A DNA stretch of 64,000 bases from Cyanomargarita calcarea GSE-NOS-MK-12-04C (GCA_019359595.1 JAHHGZ010000002.1:186001-250000); one strand, 5' to 3'; shown: positions 26,730 to 36,447, counted from the stretch's first letter. A program made the numbers and translations. The notes: generated by a model from the letters alone, not told the origin.

Positions 26730-29114
26730 TTACTTCTTTTCCCCAGTGGTAAGTCGCTTCAAATACAACTGAGCGACTCCATAAAGAAGGAGAGATACAC
26801 CCACAATTCCTAAAAATAGTAGTATCCAGTTTTCCTGTAGCAAGCGTTGAACTTGACTTAGAGGAGAAGTATTTTCCACTCGACGGGTAGAAGGAGCAGT
26901 TTGGAAGAATGCCAGTTGATAAGCATCGGGGTCGTATACTGCTGCTTCTTTTTTGTCACTGCTAATTACCACCGTATCTTTCTTCAATTGGAAGAACCAC
27001 GGGTCTTGCGAGAGGACTTGGCGCACCCGCTCCAAACCAGCTTCGGTCTGAGCGCTCAAAGCTAAAACTACGCGATCGCTACTCCAAGGGGAAATTATCT
27101 GCTTAATCATGCCTCCGGAATCTGGTAAGGTTTGAATCGAACCATCTCCTGATGTCCGGGCAAATGCTTGACTCAAGTTAAATCCACCAGATTTAAATAC
27201 TTCTGGGAAAGGAAATTTATCCCGTGTCCCAATTCCTACCAAGTGGTCATTTTTGCGGACTGTTTCTGGTAAGGTGTCGGGGGTGTAAACATCTAGTTTC
27301 ACGGAATCTGCCTGACTGAGCCTTCCCAAACGCTCGCTAAACGCCAATACAGTCAAAATATCTGTATTACTCGGATTTTGCGGCACCACAATTGCCGTTT
27401 TGGACAAATCCTGAGGGGCTGCAAATGGAAAACCATATTGCATTAATTGCAAATCTGGTAGTTGTGCAGAAGTTTCCCGCTTCAAATCAAAGCTGGTATC
27501 AGAATGGATTGTACCTGTGAGTTGTTGGTCTGGTGGATTAATGCAGTTCTGTTTGTCGTAGGCTTCTCTAGCATTCATCCGAAAAAAGACTTGCAGCTTG
27601 GAGTTTGGCTTCACCAAATCTGGTGGTAAATCCACCTTCAAATTTTTCCGACTTGCTCCCGACTCTGATTCTAGACGCGCTCCACCGATAAAGTTTCCAT
27701 CCAGAAGTACTTGGACGGCAGAAGTTCTCGGGTTAATTTGCGGTCCGTAACTGTAAACCAAGTTCATCGAACTGCCCCGCGTAAATCTATCATCTGGCAA
27801 GGCGCGGAAATCAATGTCAATCGCAGGGGCACCCACACCCCGGACAGTCACATCCTCAAATGGCTCATCGTTCGCTTGGGTTTTAATCTCGCTAAGTTTA
27901 AAGGAATTTTGTTCGGGTAAGTGACGCGGCCACTGACGCACACCAGGTGTTGTTGTCTCCTTAACTTGATCGACAAAAACCACCTGACCTGTGCCCATTT
28001 TCCGCAAGTCTGGCTGTGCCAAAAACTGTGCGGCTTTGGTAACGCCTTTGGGTCCATTACCAGTGACAATTAAAATTGGGGCACCACCTTTTTCTGCCTT
28101 AGTCAAAATTAGCACCCCCCTATCTTCTGAGACGGGGTTTTTACTTTGGTCGAGAATTTGACCGCCAGCAATAGTCAAGGGCAAATTCTTCAAAGTCGCC
28201 AATGCAGGTTGTTCGGCAGGAGTACCAATAATTACCAACCGTTCCAAAGGCTTTACGGAAGCTACATCAGCAACCATATTCGTTTCAATGGGGCGGAAAT
28301 CTGCCAATCTACCCAACGCTGCTTGCAAGCGAGCGGCTGCAGTCAGGAAAGATGGGCTTGCTTGGGCTGGTTGCAAGTAATCAATCTTGTTAGTTTCTAA
28401 CCCGAGTTGGTCAAAGAAAGGATAGGGATAGCGGCTAAAGTTGAGGGCAATTGGCTGCCGTTGAAAGTTAAAAAGTAATTTGGAATCTGGCAGAATCTCC
28501 GTCCACAAATCTGGACTGTTTGGGTCGCTACAGCCCTCAGTGTTATTCTGCTGCGCTACTACAGTTAATTCGTTGTAGTCTTGAAGGATCTTTGGGGGAA
28601 TATTTATTAGCAGTTGCCCCACTTGGGACTGTTTGCGGTTCAGTGGCGCACTTCCTACACTTTTGCCGTTAACTAAAATCGTGATGTTAGAGCGGTTGGC
28701 ATACAGCGACGGCGAATGTTGGAAGCGGATTAATGCTTGTACCTTACCTTTGTCTAAATTCCAGCCACGGGGACGGGTAAAGCCAAGCCGACCTTCAGAA
28801 TATACTCCTCGCAAGCGCATCTGATTGCCGACAATCGGACTGCGATTAAATTCTAAGTTGTAACTTGCTAGGTTCTTGGTGTCAGTCTCTTCTAAATCGG
28901 TTGTAGTTCCTGGCTTTGATTTCGGTTTGGCAACTTCTTCTGATGTAGTTGCTTGTGCCAAAATCATGGAATTATCTTGCTGTAATAGATTGTCTTTATT
29001 AGTCGCTCGAGCGCTTAACAAGGAACTAGGAAACAGCAAAAAACAAAAAGTTACAGCAAAAGCTTGTTTACTGATTTGAGAAAGATAAAACAACTGCTTC
29101 ATGGGACAGTGCAA
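26730..29114 (-). CDS. bcsB: cellulose synthase periplasmic subunit BcsB
   Basis: A 794-residue protein with an N-terminal signal peptide (about 1-38), tandem carbohydrate-binding-like and flavodoxin-like domains, and one C-terminal transmembrane helix (WILLFLGIVGVSLLLYGVAQ) that anchors it beside BcsA. Conserved BcsB stretches include LRLRGVYSEG-like residues after the leader, GNQMRLRGV and FSRYPYPFFDQLGL. In the family it guides the nascent glucan across the periplasm. Its position between bcsZ and bcsA fits. Length is typical. Confidence 0.94.
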   Translation of the reverse strand: MHCPMKQLFYLSQISKQAFAVTFCFLLFPSSLLSARATNKDNLLQQDNSMILAQATTSEEVAKPKSKPGTTTDLEETDTKNLASYNLEFNRSPIVGNQMRLRGVYSEGRLGFTRPRGWNLDKGKVQALIRFQHSPSLYANRSNITILVNGKSVGSAPLNRKQSQVGQLLINIPPKILQDYNELTVVAQQNNTEGCSDPNSPDLWTEILPDSKLLFNFQRQPIALNFSRYPYPFFDQLGLETNKIDYLQPAQASPSFLTAAARLQAALGRLADFRPIETNMVADVASVKPLERLVIIGTPAEQPALATLKNLPLTIAGGQILDQSKNPVSEDRGVLILTKAEKGGAPILIVTGNGPKGVTKAAQFLAQPDLRKMGTGQVVFVDQVKETTTPGVRQWPRHLPEQNSFKLSEIKTQANDEPFEDVTVRGVGAPAIDIDFRALPDDRFTRGSSMNLVYSYGPQINPRTSAVQVLLDGNFIGGARLESESGASRKNLKVDLPPDLVKPNSKLQVFFRMNAREAYDKQNCINPPDQQLTGTIHSDTSFDLKRETSAQLPDLQLMQYGFPFAAPQDLSKTAIVVPQNPSNTDILTVLAFSERLGRLSQADSVKLDVYTPDTLPETVRKNDHLVGIGTRDKFPFPEVFKSGGFNLSQAFARTSGDGSIQTLPDSGGMIKQIISPWSSDRVVLALSAQTEAGLERVRQVLSQDPWFFQLKKDTVVISSDKKEAAVYDPDAYQLAFFQTAPSTRRVENTSPLSQVQRLLQENWILLFLGIVGVSLLLYGVAQLYLKRLTTGEKK

Positions 29115-29260
29115 TGAATGGTGGATACTGGGTGCTTAGTGTTACTTATTACTAAAAAATGCTAGTCATAAATACTAATTTGGCAGATGTTCTGTTTGTA
29201 ACCCAAAAATAGATAACATATTTTATACTCTCTGAATGTATTATCAGCAAAAAACATCAG

Positions 29261-30526
29261 CTAGTTGGGTTGTAGCAGTTGCTCAGGAATTGCTTTATGC
29301 GGCAGCAAACCTAACCAAGCTAGGTTCTGGGTATAGTAAGCGGAATGATCGCCCCATATACCTTGTTTGTATTGAGGTAAAACTTTTTTCACCAGTACTT
29401 CCGAAGCCAACTTTGGTTCTATTAACCCCCATGCTGAATAAAGCATTGCGTATTGAGATGTCGCTTCATACTCAACTAATCCTTTTCCCTGTAGGTCAAT
29501 GCGTGCAGGGAGACGAGATTGTTCTCGCCAAAGTTTTTGCAGATGTTTGGTAGATGCCCCTAAATAGCGCCGCGCTTTCGGTGAATTAAACCATGCTGCG
29601 TCCAATCCCACCCGCCACCAAACTCGATAAGCATCAAAGCCATACAATGTTTGGATTGGACTTGATTGCGGCAGGGGCTGGTATTTACCAGTGATTGTAT
29701 CTAGAGCTACCCAATCGCTAGGCAAACCTACTGTTGACAGTTGAGAAGAATTTTCCAGTATTTCGTAGCTGGTGTCAACTAAACTTAACCAATCGCGTTC
29801 TTTGTCAACTTGAGCAAACAAACGAAAGGCATAAGGAGCCAGATAAGAGGGGTTTAAGTACAGGGTCGATGCATTGGGCATAAACGCTGCGGCTGGACCT
29901 GGTAGCAAATAGCGCTTACCTTTATATCCTGGTGCGGTGGAAAAATTCCACAAATCTTGCAGTTTAACTTTCGCTAGAGCCAAGTATTCTGGCCGATTCC
30001 AGCGTCGTGAGGCAAAAATCAATGCCGTAATTGCATCAATATCGCCATCGCTGGCAAAGTTATTGTCAATGGCACCCCAGATACCCGATGTCTTTTGTCC
30101 CCACTTCCAAGCCCAGAGACTATCTAGACGTTTGCCATTTTCTTGTCGTTGGAGATTGTTTTCCCCCCACTTCAAAGTCAGGGCAAAAGTCTCAGGATCG
30201 TTGATGATTACCGCTCGTAGCATGGCATAGGCTTGACCTTCACTAGTTGAGCGATCGCTCGCTTCAAAGTCAATTACTCGGCCATCTGTCTGAATAAATC
30301 TTTGGCGGTAGCTGTCCCAACTTTGGGCTAGCAAGTCGCGGTTTGGGGTCGCTTTGGGTAAAGCTGCCAAAAATATTGCGAGCTTTTCGCTACTACCATT
30401 AGGCGCAGATGTAACCACGGTCGCCTTTTGTTCCGGTATTTTGTGATTGACTACTGAATAACCTGAAGTACATGAACATAGACCGATTAAGCTGGCAATA
30501 GCTGCCAATAAGAGCAAGTGCCGCAT
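29261..30526 (-). CDS. bcsZ: GH8 endo-beta-1,4-glucanase, lipoprotein
   Basis: A 421-residue glycoside hydrolase family 8 enzyme with a lipoprotein signal (lipobox LIGLCSC at about residue 19). The GH8 acid Glu lies in STSEGQAYAMLRAVI and the base Asp in FASDGDIDAITALIFA. WKWGQ and YGFDAYRVWWRVGLD also match the family. In cellulose operons this enzyme trims or releases misplaced glucan in the periplasm. The lipid anchor suggests attachment to the inner or outer membrane. It is in line with bcsB (146-base gap). Confidence 0.93.
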   Translation of the reverse strand: MRHLLLLAAIASLIGLCSCTSGYSVVNHKIPEQKATVVTSAPNGSSEKLAIFLAALPKATPNRDLLAQSWDSYRQRFIQTDGRVIDFEASDRSTSEGQAYAMLRAVIINDPETFALTLKWGENNLQRQENGKRLDSLWAWKWGQKTSGIWGAIDNNFASDGDIDAITALIFASRRWNRPEYLALAKVKLQDLWNFSTAPGYKGKRYLLPGPAAAFMPNASTLYLNPSYLAPYAFRLFAQVDKERDWLSLVDTSYEILENSSQLSTVGLPSDWVALDTITGKYQPLPQSSPIQTLYGFDAYRVWWRVGLDAAWFNSPKARRYLGASTKHLQKLWREQSRLPARIDLQGKGLVEYEATSQYAMLYSAWGLIEPKLASEVLVKKVLPQYKQGIWGDHSAYYTQNLAWLGLLPHKAIPEQLLQPN

Positions 30527-30579
30527 CCTAAGAACCGTTTGTATTGGTGAAACGTTGGCAGAGGGTGCTGGGGAGATGA

Positions 30580-30620
30580 GGAGTTATGAGTTATGAGTTA
30601 AATTCAAAACTCATAACTCC
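30580..30620. repeat. heptamer-derived hairpin in the operon
   Basis: GGAGTTATGAGTT (30580-30592) pairs perfectly with AACTCATAACTCC (30608-30620). It sits in the 332-base gap between the TPR gene and bcsZ, which otherwise holds no gene. Such a stem could modulate downstream expression, but it is most simply an STRR insertion. Confidence 0.65.
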
Positions 30621-30858
30621 TAACTCTCCTGACCCTATCTCCCCAAAGAGAAGCTATGTTTATTGTTCCCGTGTTAGCGTTCACAATTAACGCCCTAATT
30701 GCAATATTTAATTGACACTTAGGGTGATTTTGCTTTTGGCCTGCAACAGTTGAATTTTTGAAACTCCTTCTGACCAAGGGTTCAACAATCTTAGAGACCT
30801 TACACACAGCACCCGACCAAAAAATCCTTGGTGACAAAATCGCTCAACCGCATCGGTT

Positions 30859-33207
30859 CTAATTGTTATTTCTGCGTTCGTACGTTTCCCAAGGGGGTTG
30901 AAAACCACGTCGGAGCAGAAAGTCTTCTTGTATTTGCTGCATCTGCTGGGAGATATCAGCATCACTCGAACCCTGAGACATTTGCAAAAGTTGCAGTTGC
31001 TCAAGTTTTGATAGCGCTGCTAATGGTTGATCGAGAATATTATCCAATCCAGCGATCGCCCGACGTGTATCTCTATCTTCCGGTTTATACGCTAAGACTT
31101 CAGAATAAATCTGCTGTGCTGATTCAAACCGCTTTTGTTGAAAACGTACACCAGCTAAAGCAGAAAGGGCTTCTAAGTTATCCGGTTGTTGCGCCAAAAT
31201 CGTCTCATAGGCATTACTCGCCATCTTGAAATCTTCTATGGAAGAAGCTAATTCTCCTTGTATTTGGAGAGAATTAGGGCTGTTTGGCAAGTTTGCAATC
31301 AATTGCTTGACTCGCACTTTTGCCTGGGCTGGACTACGTTTGGCTATCACTTGCACCAGTCGCAATTGCACTGGAATGTATTTTGGTTCCCGCTGGGCTA
31401 AGTAATTATACAGAGCTTCGCGTTGCGGGTCGGCGGGCAAATCTCCCACCAAAGTATAGAGTTCTGGGGGAGCATTGGTTGCGGGTTGTGTGGCTAACCA
31501 ATTGTTCAGAACAGCTTCTGCTTGTTGTTGGTTAATTCGCTTGGCTTGATAAGCAAGGCTTGTACGTCCTAACTGAACGCCTAAATTCTGAGGGTTACGA
31601 ATTATGAGTTGGTCGTAAATTACCAACGCTTCGTCATAACGCCTTTGTTGCCTCCGTACACCCGCCAATTCCCGCAAAGCAGCATCCGTAATATCGTTAC
31701 TATCTGGTTTGGCGTTCAACACTGCGAAGTAACGTTGGGCACTGGCTTCCAGGTTGCCCTCCCTACGTTCAATTTCTGCTGCTAGCAACTGCGATGACAA
31801 ATCTTTAGCACCCTGGGGAGTTGCTGCATAACTGGCCAATGCTACTCTTGCACCATTGAGATCGTTGAGTTGCACGTAAATTTCAGCCACCCGGAAATAC
31901 AAAAACGGCGCATTAACTCCCGGATTGTTGACTTTGGAATCCAACATCGCTTGATAAATCGGCAGCAATTCTGGATCGGGGGAATTAATTTGGGCTAATG
32001 CCAGACCTAATTGTTGCAGTTCCACCCGATCTGTAGGTAAGGTTTGCAATACAGTATTCAAGCGCTGTTTCAGGTCAGCTTTACTCAACAAACCGAGTTG
32101 ATTTTCCAAAGCCAACTGCCGTACCGCCAAACTTTTATCATTGGGAAACTTTAACGCTACTTGGCGATACAGTTCGAGTGCAACTTGCTTTCCTTGGGGT
32201 AAACCGCTGAAAACATCAGCAGCTTCCTGTAATAGTGCAGGGTTAGGATTATTGGCGATCGCCTGACGGTAGAGGCTACCAACTTGTTGGGTAATGCTTT
32301 GGTTATTGGTAATCTTGCGAATTTCGTTGAGACTGCGTGCTAAGGGTAAAAGTGCATCCGGTCTGCCCTGCAATTGATCTAATACCGCTAAGGCTTGGGG
32401 TAATTGTTGATTAGCAACATAAGCCTTCGCCAATTCTGCCCGAGTTTCAATTGCTAGGCGATCGGTGCTTTTTGAGCGCTGTAATTGCGCTTCTAAAATT
32501 TGTATTGCCCCTGATACATTCCCACTTTCTCGCAAAGCACTGGCATAAGCTACCGCTGGAAAACCCACGATCGCTTTTCCGGTGCTGCGGTAGCGGTTAA
32601 ATAACTCCAATGCCCGTTTCGAGTCACCACCGTAGGTAAAAGCTTGAGCCGCACCCAATACTGTATCTGCAGTTGGGTTATTTTCTAGGACAATTTGATA
32701 ATCGGCGATCGCTTCTTTTTGCCTTCCTTGATAAGTGTAGAGTAGAGCCCGGTCAGACCGTGCTTCTACATCATTGGGGTTTAACTGCAACAAAGTCGTC
32801 AGTGCTTGAATACCCCGGACTTGCCACTCAGGACGGTAAGTCCCAAACAAACCAATAGACTTTAAAGCTAATTGGTTGTTGGGGTCTTGCGCCAAAACAC
32901 TTTGATAAGCATTCCAAGCCTCAGGAAGTTTCCCGGCACGTTTGTAAGCGATCGCTAAACCAACCTTTGCTTCCAAAGATTGCGGCTCTGCTTTCAAAGC
33001 TTGTCGAAAAGCTGCGATCGCATCATTTATCCACCCCTTTTTCAGAAGTCCTAAACCCCGTTGCAATGCTGTAGACTTTTTCTGTGCCTGTGCCGGGGCT
33101 ATACTAGTGCCTAAAGGTGGCACAGCTACTAAGTAAGTAAAAAGGAAAAACGAAAAAGTAAACAACAGAAAACTTCTAATCCTCTTACCTTTTTGAAGAA
33201 GACTCAT
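30859..33207 (-). CDS. TPR scaffold of the cellulose secretion system (BcsC N-terminal equivalent)
   Basis: A 782-residue protein with a signal peptide (about 1-42, cleavage near PAQA). It is composed almost wholly of tetratricopeptide repeats, for example RGLGLLKKGWINDAIAAFRQ, AYKRAGKLPEAWNAYQSVL and LAGVRFQQKRFESAQQIYSE. In BcsC these repeats bridge BcsB/BcsZ and the outer membrane. No beta-barrel follows them here; the barrel is on the preceding gene, whose stop overlaps this start by four bases (ATGA). Coupled translation is likely. The short C-terminal tail (FLLRRGFQPPWETYE) is unusual for TPR proteins and may be a docking element. Confidence 0.88.
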   Translation of the reverse strand: MSLLQKGKRIRSFLLFTFSFFLFTYLVAVPPLGTSIAPAQAQKKSTALQRGLGLLKKGWINDAIAAFRQALKAEPQSLEAKVGLAIAYKRAGKLPEAWNAYQSVLAQDPNNQLALKSIGLFGTYRPEWQVRGIQALTTLLQLNPNDVEARSDRALLYTYQGRQKEAIADYQIVLENNPTADTVLGAAQAFTYGGDSKRALELFNRYRSTGKAIVGFPAVAYASALRESGNVSGAIQILEAQLQRSKSTDRLAIETRAELAKAYVANQQLPQALAVLDQLQGRPDALLPLARSLNEIRKITNNQSITQQVGSLYRQAIANNPNPALLQEAADVFSGLPQGKQVALELYRQVALKFPNDKSLAVRQLALENQLGLLSKADLKQRLNTVLQTLPTDRVELQQLGLALAQINSPDPELLPIYQAMLDSKVNNPGVNAPFLYFRVAEIYVQLNDLNGARVALASYAATPQGAKDLSSQLLAAEIERREGNLEASAQRYFAVLNAKPDSNDITDAALRELAGVRRQQRRYDEALVIYDQLIIRNPQNLGVQLGRTSLAYQAKRINQQQAEAVLNNWLATQPATNAPPELYTLVGDLPADPQREALYNYLAQREPKYIPVQLRLVQVIAKRSPAQAKVRVKQLIANLPNSPNSLQIQGELASSIEDFKMASNAYETILAQQPDNLEALSALAGVRFQQKRFESAQQIYSEVLAYKPEDRDTRRAIAGLDNILDQPLAALSKLEQLQLLQMSQGSSDADISQQMQQIQEDFLLRRGFQPPWETYERRNNN

Positions 33208-35294
33208 CGAGCTATTCTCCCTCTTGGAGTCACATCAAACTCAGATTTCACTCTGACACCGACAACAGTTTCCCCAAAATCATCGCGTCCTTGAACTGAA
33301 AAACCTAGGCGCAGATTGGGTAAGAATTGGAAATCGTAGTACATTTCCAACACATCAAGTGAGTTGCCACGATGCAGACTCTCGTTTGACAGAGCGCGTC
33401 CGTAAGCTAAACCCAGTCGGTCATCAGCAGTAAACAAATCCACTAAACTCGCACCCAGGGTGTAAGTATCTGCACCTTTTCCCAAATCCCGGTTTTCATA
33501 GCGACCGTAACGCCCAAAGAAACCTAATTTTAGATTGGGAATAAAAACTTCAGCGTTCAGACCATAAGCCTCTTCGCGATCGGTTTTTAGTGGGCCAAAT
33601 ACTGTTCTTTCTGTATTTCTGGCAAGCCCAAAGCTTTCAGGAAAAGTATCTCTATTTCCACCATCGCGATCGGAAGCATAAGTACCCCGAATAATCGCAT
33701 TGCCGTAACGGATACCAATTTCACCCGCAAATCCATCTAAAGCAAAGTCACTTATCCGGTCTGATGACGAGAATACAGCCGCTTTGGCATCAATGTTATC
33801 AGTGACACTCCAGTTCAGCAGTAGTGCAGGACGAGAACTAATCCCTGTTGCCGATAGTGCCGGATTTGTTTGGAATACAGGATTGAAGAATTGGCTTGCT
33901 CCGTCTTTAGAAAAGCTGTTACGGTCAAAATAAGATGTTAAATCTATTTGACCCGCCACAACCCGCAGATTCGGCAGACCTCCCAAGGAAGTTGCAAAAT
34001 AAAGCTCGTTGATATTTAAACCTTCCCGTCGGGAATCATCAAATCTGCTACCTTCGCTCGTCAAATCCAAAGTTGCCCCAAACAAAAGTTGGGGAGTTAG
34101 GGGATAAACTCCCGAAAGTCTTGCCCGTGCAGAAGTATCGCCTCCTTGGGTAACATATACACCTTGGAGCATTAAAGAAGGTTCCTTCAACGCACTGCTA
34201 CTAAAAAAGCGTTGTTGATTCGCTAATTGTGTAACTGGTCTTGGTGTAGTTGGCTGGGTAGCAGGGGGAGTTGCCATTCCAGGGAGTGTTGGCAGTGGCG
34301 TTGCTTGGGGTTGGGAGTTGATTAATTGATTAAAAGTTCCTGCTCCTGGTGCTGTAAATTCCTGACTTGTTGTGCCTGGAATCAATGGCTGCTGTGCTGT
34401 TTGAGCGTTGATTTGTTGATTGAACGTTGGCGCAGTCCCAGGTAATGGTGGCAGTGCGGCCGTTTGAGGTTGAGAGTTTAATAATTGGTTAAAGGTGGGT
34501 ACTGTAGCTGGAACACCACTGGCTGCAGTTGTTTGGGCGTTTAGTAATTGATTAAAGGTCGGTGTCCCTGGTGCAGTCGCTGGTAATGGTGGCAGTGCAG
34601 CCGTTTGGGGTGGAACATTGAGTAGTTGATTAAAGGTGGGTACTGTAGCGGGGACACCGCTGGCTGCAGTTGTTTGGGCGTTTAGTAATTGATTAAAGGT
34701 CGGTGTTCCTGGTGCAGTCCCTGGTAATGATGGCAGTGCTGCAGCTTGGGGTGGAACATTGAGTAGTTGGTTAAAAGTCGGTGCAGAACCTGGGTTTTTG
34801 CTTGTACCCACCACGGTTAAACCAGGGTTGATTTCTCCACCTGCTGCAAATAACGGTAAATTTGTTTGTCCTTGATATTTCACTTGGGCTGCTGGCGTTT
34901 TTTTGCCTTTATACCCTTGGATAAAAGAATTCTCCAGTTGCTTGATATCGTTCGCTGGTGTCTGCCGGATAGTTAAGTTTGCTCTGGGGTTAGCGATATT
35001 CCCAATTGAGTAGACATTTTCTGGCTGAATTTCAAGAGGAGGTGGAGGTGTTGTACTCCCTGAAGGCCTAGCATTTCCAGCAGGTAGGGGAGACTGAGGT
35101 ACTGGTAGCAGTCCACCAAAACCGACTTGCAAATCACCAGCCGGTGGGTTCGAGGGGTTTACTTGCGCTATTGATACTTCATTAACTGCCAGCACCCAAC
35201 AAATTGAGGCTGAAGCAGTACAGAGTAACAAGTAAACCCTGTAAATCTCTCTTGAGGAAGTAAATTTATGACAATCTAATACTGGTTGGCTCAT
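33204..35294 (-). CDS. outer-membrane beta-barrel porin with Pro/Ala-rich repeats (BcsC barrel equivalent)
   Basis: A 696-residue protein from the ATG at 35294 (MSQPVLDCHKF); the longer frame to 35351 adds an unlikely extension. It has an N-terminal signal, a low-complexity Pro/Gly segment, and seven PTFNQLLN-type repeats (about residues 170-355). A C-terminal region of about 310 residues resembles an OprB/cyanobacterial porin barrel, with alternating strands such as LRVVAGQIDLTSYFD and LRLGFSVQGRDDFGETVV. It is the first gene of the cellulose operon and overlaps the TPR gene, so it probably supplies the outer-membrane pore that BcsC normally carries as a C-terminal domain. The repeat function is unknown; periplasmic spanning or TPR contact is possible. 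Confidence 0.8.
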   Translation of the reverse strand: MSQPVLDCHKFTSSREIYRVYLLLCTASASICWVLAVNEVSIAQVNPSNPPAGDLQVGFGGLLPVPQSPLPAGNARPSGSTTPPPPLEIQPENVYSIGNIANPRANLTIRQTPANDIKQLENSFIQGYKGKKTPAAQVKYQGQTNLPLFAAGGEINPGLTVVGTSKNPGSAPTFNQLLNVPPQAAALPSLPGTAPGTPTFNQLLNAQTTAASGVPATVPTFNQLLNVPPQTAALPPLPATAPGTPTFNQLLNAQTTAASGVPATVPTFNQLLNSQPQTAALPPLPGTAPTFNQQINAQTAQQPLIPGTTSQEFTAPGAGTFNQLINSQPQATPLPTLPGMATPPATQPTTPRPVTQLANQQRFFSSSALKEPSLMLQGVYVTQGGDTSARARLSGVYPLTPQLLFGATLDLTSEGSRFDDSRREGLNINELYFATSLGGLPNLRVVAGQIDLTSYFDRNSFSKDGASQFFNPVFQTNPALSATGISSRPALLLNWSVTDNIDAKAAVFSSSDRISDFALDGFAGEIGIRYGNAIIRGTYASDRDGGNRDTFPESFGLARNTERTVFGPLKTDREEAYGLNAEVFIPNLKLGFFGRYGRYENRDLGKGADTYTLGASLVDLFTADDRLGLAYGRALSNESLHRGNSLDVLEMYYDFQFLPNLRLGFSVQGRDDFGETVVGVRVKSEFDVTPRGRIAR
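34318..34784. repeat. coding tandem repeat (PTFNQLLN units)
   Basis: Seven copies of a 22-33 residue unit beginning (P)TFNQLLN alternate between a PPQTAALPPLP type and an AQTTAASGVPATV type. The middle 46-residue double unit is duplicated almost exactly at DNA level (138-bp period), indicating recent unequal recombination. Copy number may vary between isolates. Confidence 0.8.
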
Positions 35295-35528
35295 TAGCCT
35301 AATCTCATGATAAGTACATATGGACGTTGATTGATGTCGCCACTGTAGCAAAAATTGTGGGTATTATCGACGACAGTGTACATATTTTGTGATCAACTAG
35401 CAAGTAATTTAAGAGTCAATGAAGCTTTTTGTTTTCAATGTCAAATTTGGGCATAATAAGTCAAAATGAAGGCTATCTATTTTTGAATCCTGTCGAATAC
35501 CCGATTTTTCTATGCTTAATCTCTATTT

Positions 35529-35532
35529 GGAG
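35529..35532 (+). promoter_or_regulatory. Shine-Dalgarno deciding a TTG start
   Basis: GGAG at 35529-35532 lies nine bases before a TTG at 35542, which begins a classical lipoprotein signal (KNKKLHR then a hydrophobic stretch and Cys). The upstream in-frame ATG at 35512 has no comparable site. Confidence 0.6.
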
Positions 35533-35541
35533 CGAATTTCC

Positions 35542-36306
35542 TTGAAAAATAAAAAATTGCATCGAGTCACCTTCTTCGCAGCCACGTCTCTTATCCTCTT
35601 GGTTGGGATTTCTAGTTGTTCTCAAAAATCACAAGATGAGGCATTGCTAGAAATTAAAAGTGTACAACCCTCACAAAGTAACGGTGGATACAATATAGTT
35701 GGTAGTACAAATTTACCTGAATCTAGTAAGATTACAGTCACCGCTGTTCGTTATTTACGCCCAACAGATGAAAGTATTGGTACTTCTTCAAGTGACACCA
35801 ATATTAACCGTTCAATTCTTGCTCGCAAATTTGTTGAAGTCAAACAAGGACAATGGCAAGCAGAAAATCTCAATATCTCGCAAGTAGCCTCTGATGGTAG
35901 TATTCAGGAACCCTGGCAAGCAGATCCAGAACAAAAAAAATTGACCCCAGAAGGTGGGGTTATGTTTATCGCAACCTACGATCCTGCTAGTCAATCACTA
36001 GCGTTAAATAAGCCAGAAAATAAGGAAAAATCGCAGGAGCTACAGCCGGAATTCCAAAACCTTGAAGGTAAATTAGTTCGCTTTACTAACGAAGGTGAAA
36101 AATTTGTCCAAGCAAGTCAAATTGTAGCGATCGCTTTACCTACAGGCAAAACATCTCCTAACTCGCAAGCTGAAGATTTTAATGGTGGCTGGGGGAACCG
36201 ATCTCAAATCAAACCGCAACCGTTAGGTTCTGGATCTTTCTTAGTTGCACCAGCTAAATCTAGGCAAACTAATGCTCCTCTGTCAGCCTTACAGTTTCTG
36301 CGCTAA
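35542..36306 (+). CDS. hypothetical lipoprotein, divergent from the cellulose operon
   Basis: A 254-residue protein beginning at TTG 35542: basic KNKKLHR, hydrophobic core and lipobox LVGISSC, so it is a lipid-anchored exported protein. The mature part has a beta-rich domain (ITVTAVRYLRP), a charged Gln/Lys/Glu middle and a C-terminal segment with FNGGWGNRS. No known domain was recognised. The 250-base divergent spacer to the porin gene could hold a shared control region, making a role in exopolysaccharide assembly or surface attachment possible, though unproven. The alternative start is the ATG at 35512. Confidence 0.7.
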   Translation: MKNKKLHRVTFFAATSLILLVGISSCSQKSQDEALLEIKSVQPSQSNGGYNIVGSTNLPESSKITVTAVRYLRPTDESIGTSSSDTNINRSILARKFVEVKQGQWQAENLNISQVASDGSIQEPWQADPEQKKLTPEGGVMFIATYDPASQSLALNKPENKEKSQELQPEFQNLEGKLVRFTNEGEKFVQASQIVAIALPTGKTSPNSQAEDFNGGWGNRSQIKPQPLGSGSFLVAPAKSRQTNAPLSALQFLR

Positions 36307-36338
36307 ACAGTTATCAGTTACAGCATTTTTCAACGATT

Positions 36339-36444
36339 ATACCAATTCTCTGTGAAGGTGCATATAATTTTTACCCCTCCAAACCTCCCCGTATGTCTTG
36401 GGGAGGGTGGGGTTTTTGTATGCATCTTCATATAAAAATGGTAT
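36339..36444. repeat. MITE-like element, ATACCA family, copy 2
   Basis: The left end is ATACCAATTCTCTGTGAAGG. The right end, reverse complemented, reads ATACCATTTTTATATGAAGA, and both continue with TGCATA. The interior contains a CCTCCAAACCTCCCC/GGGGAGGGTGGGG pairing. It sits in the convergent gap between the lipoprotein and the coiled-coil protein gene. Confidence 0.7.
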
Positions 36445-36447
36445 CTG

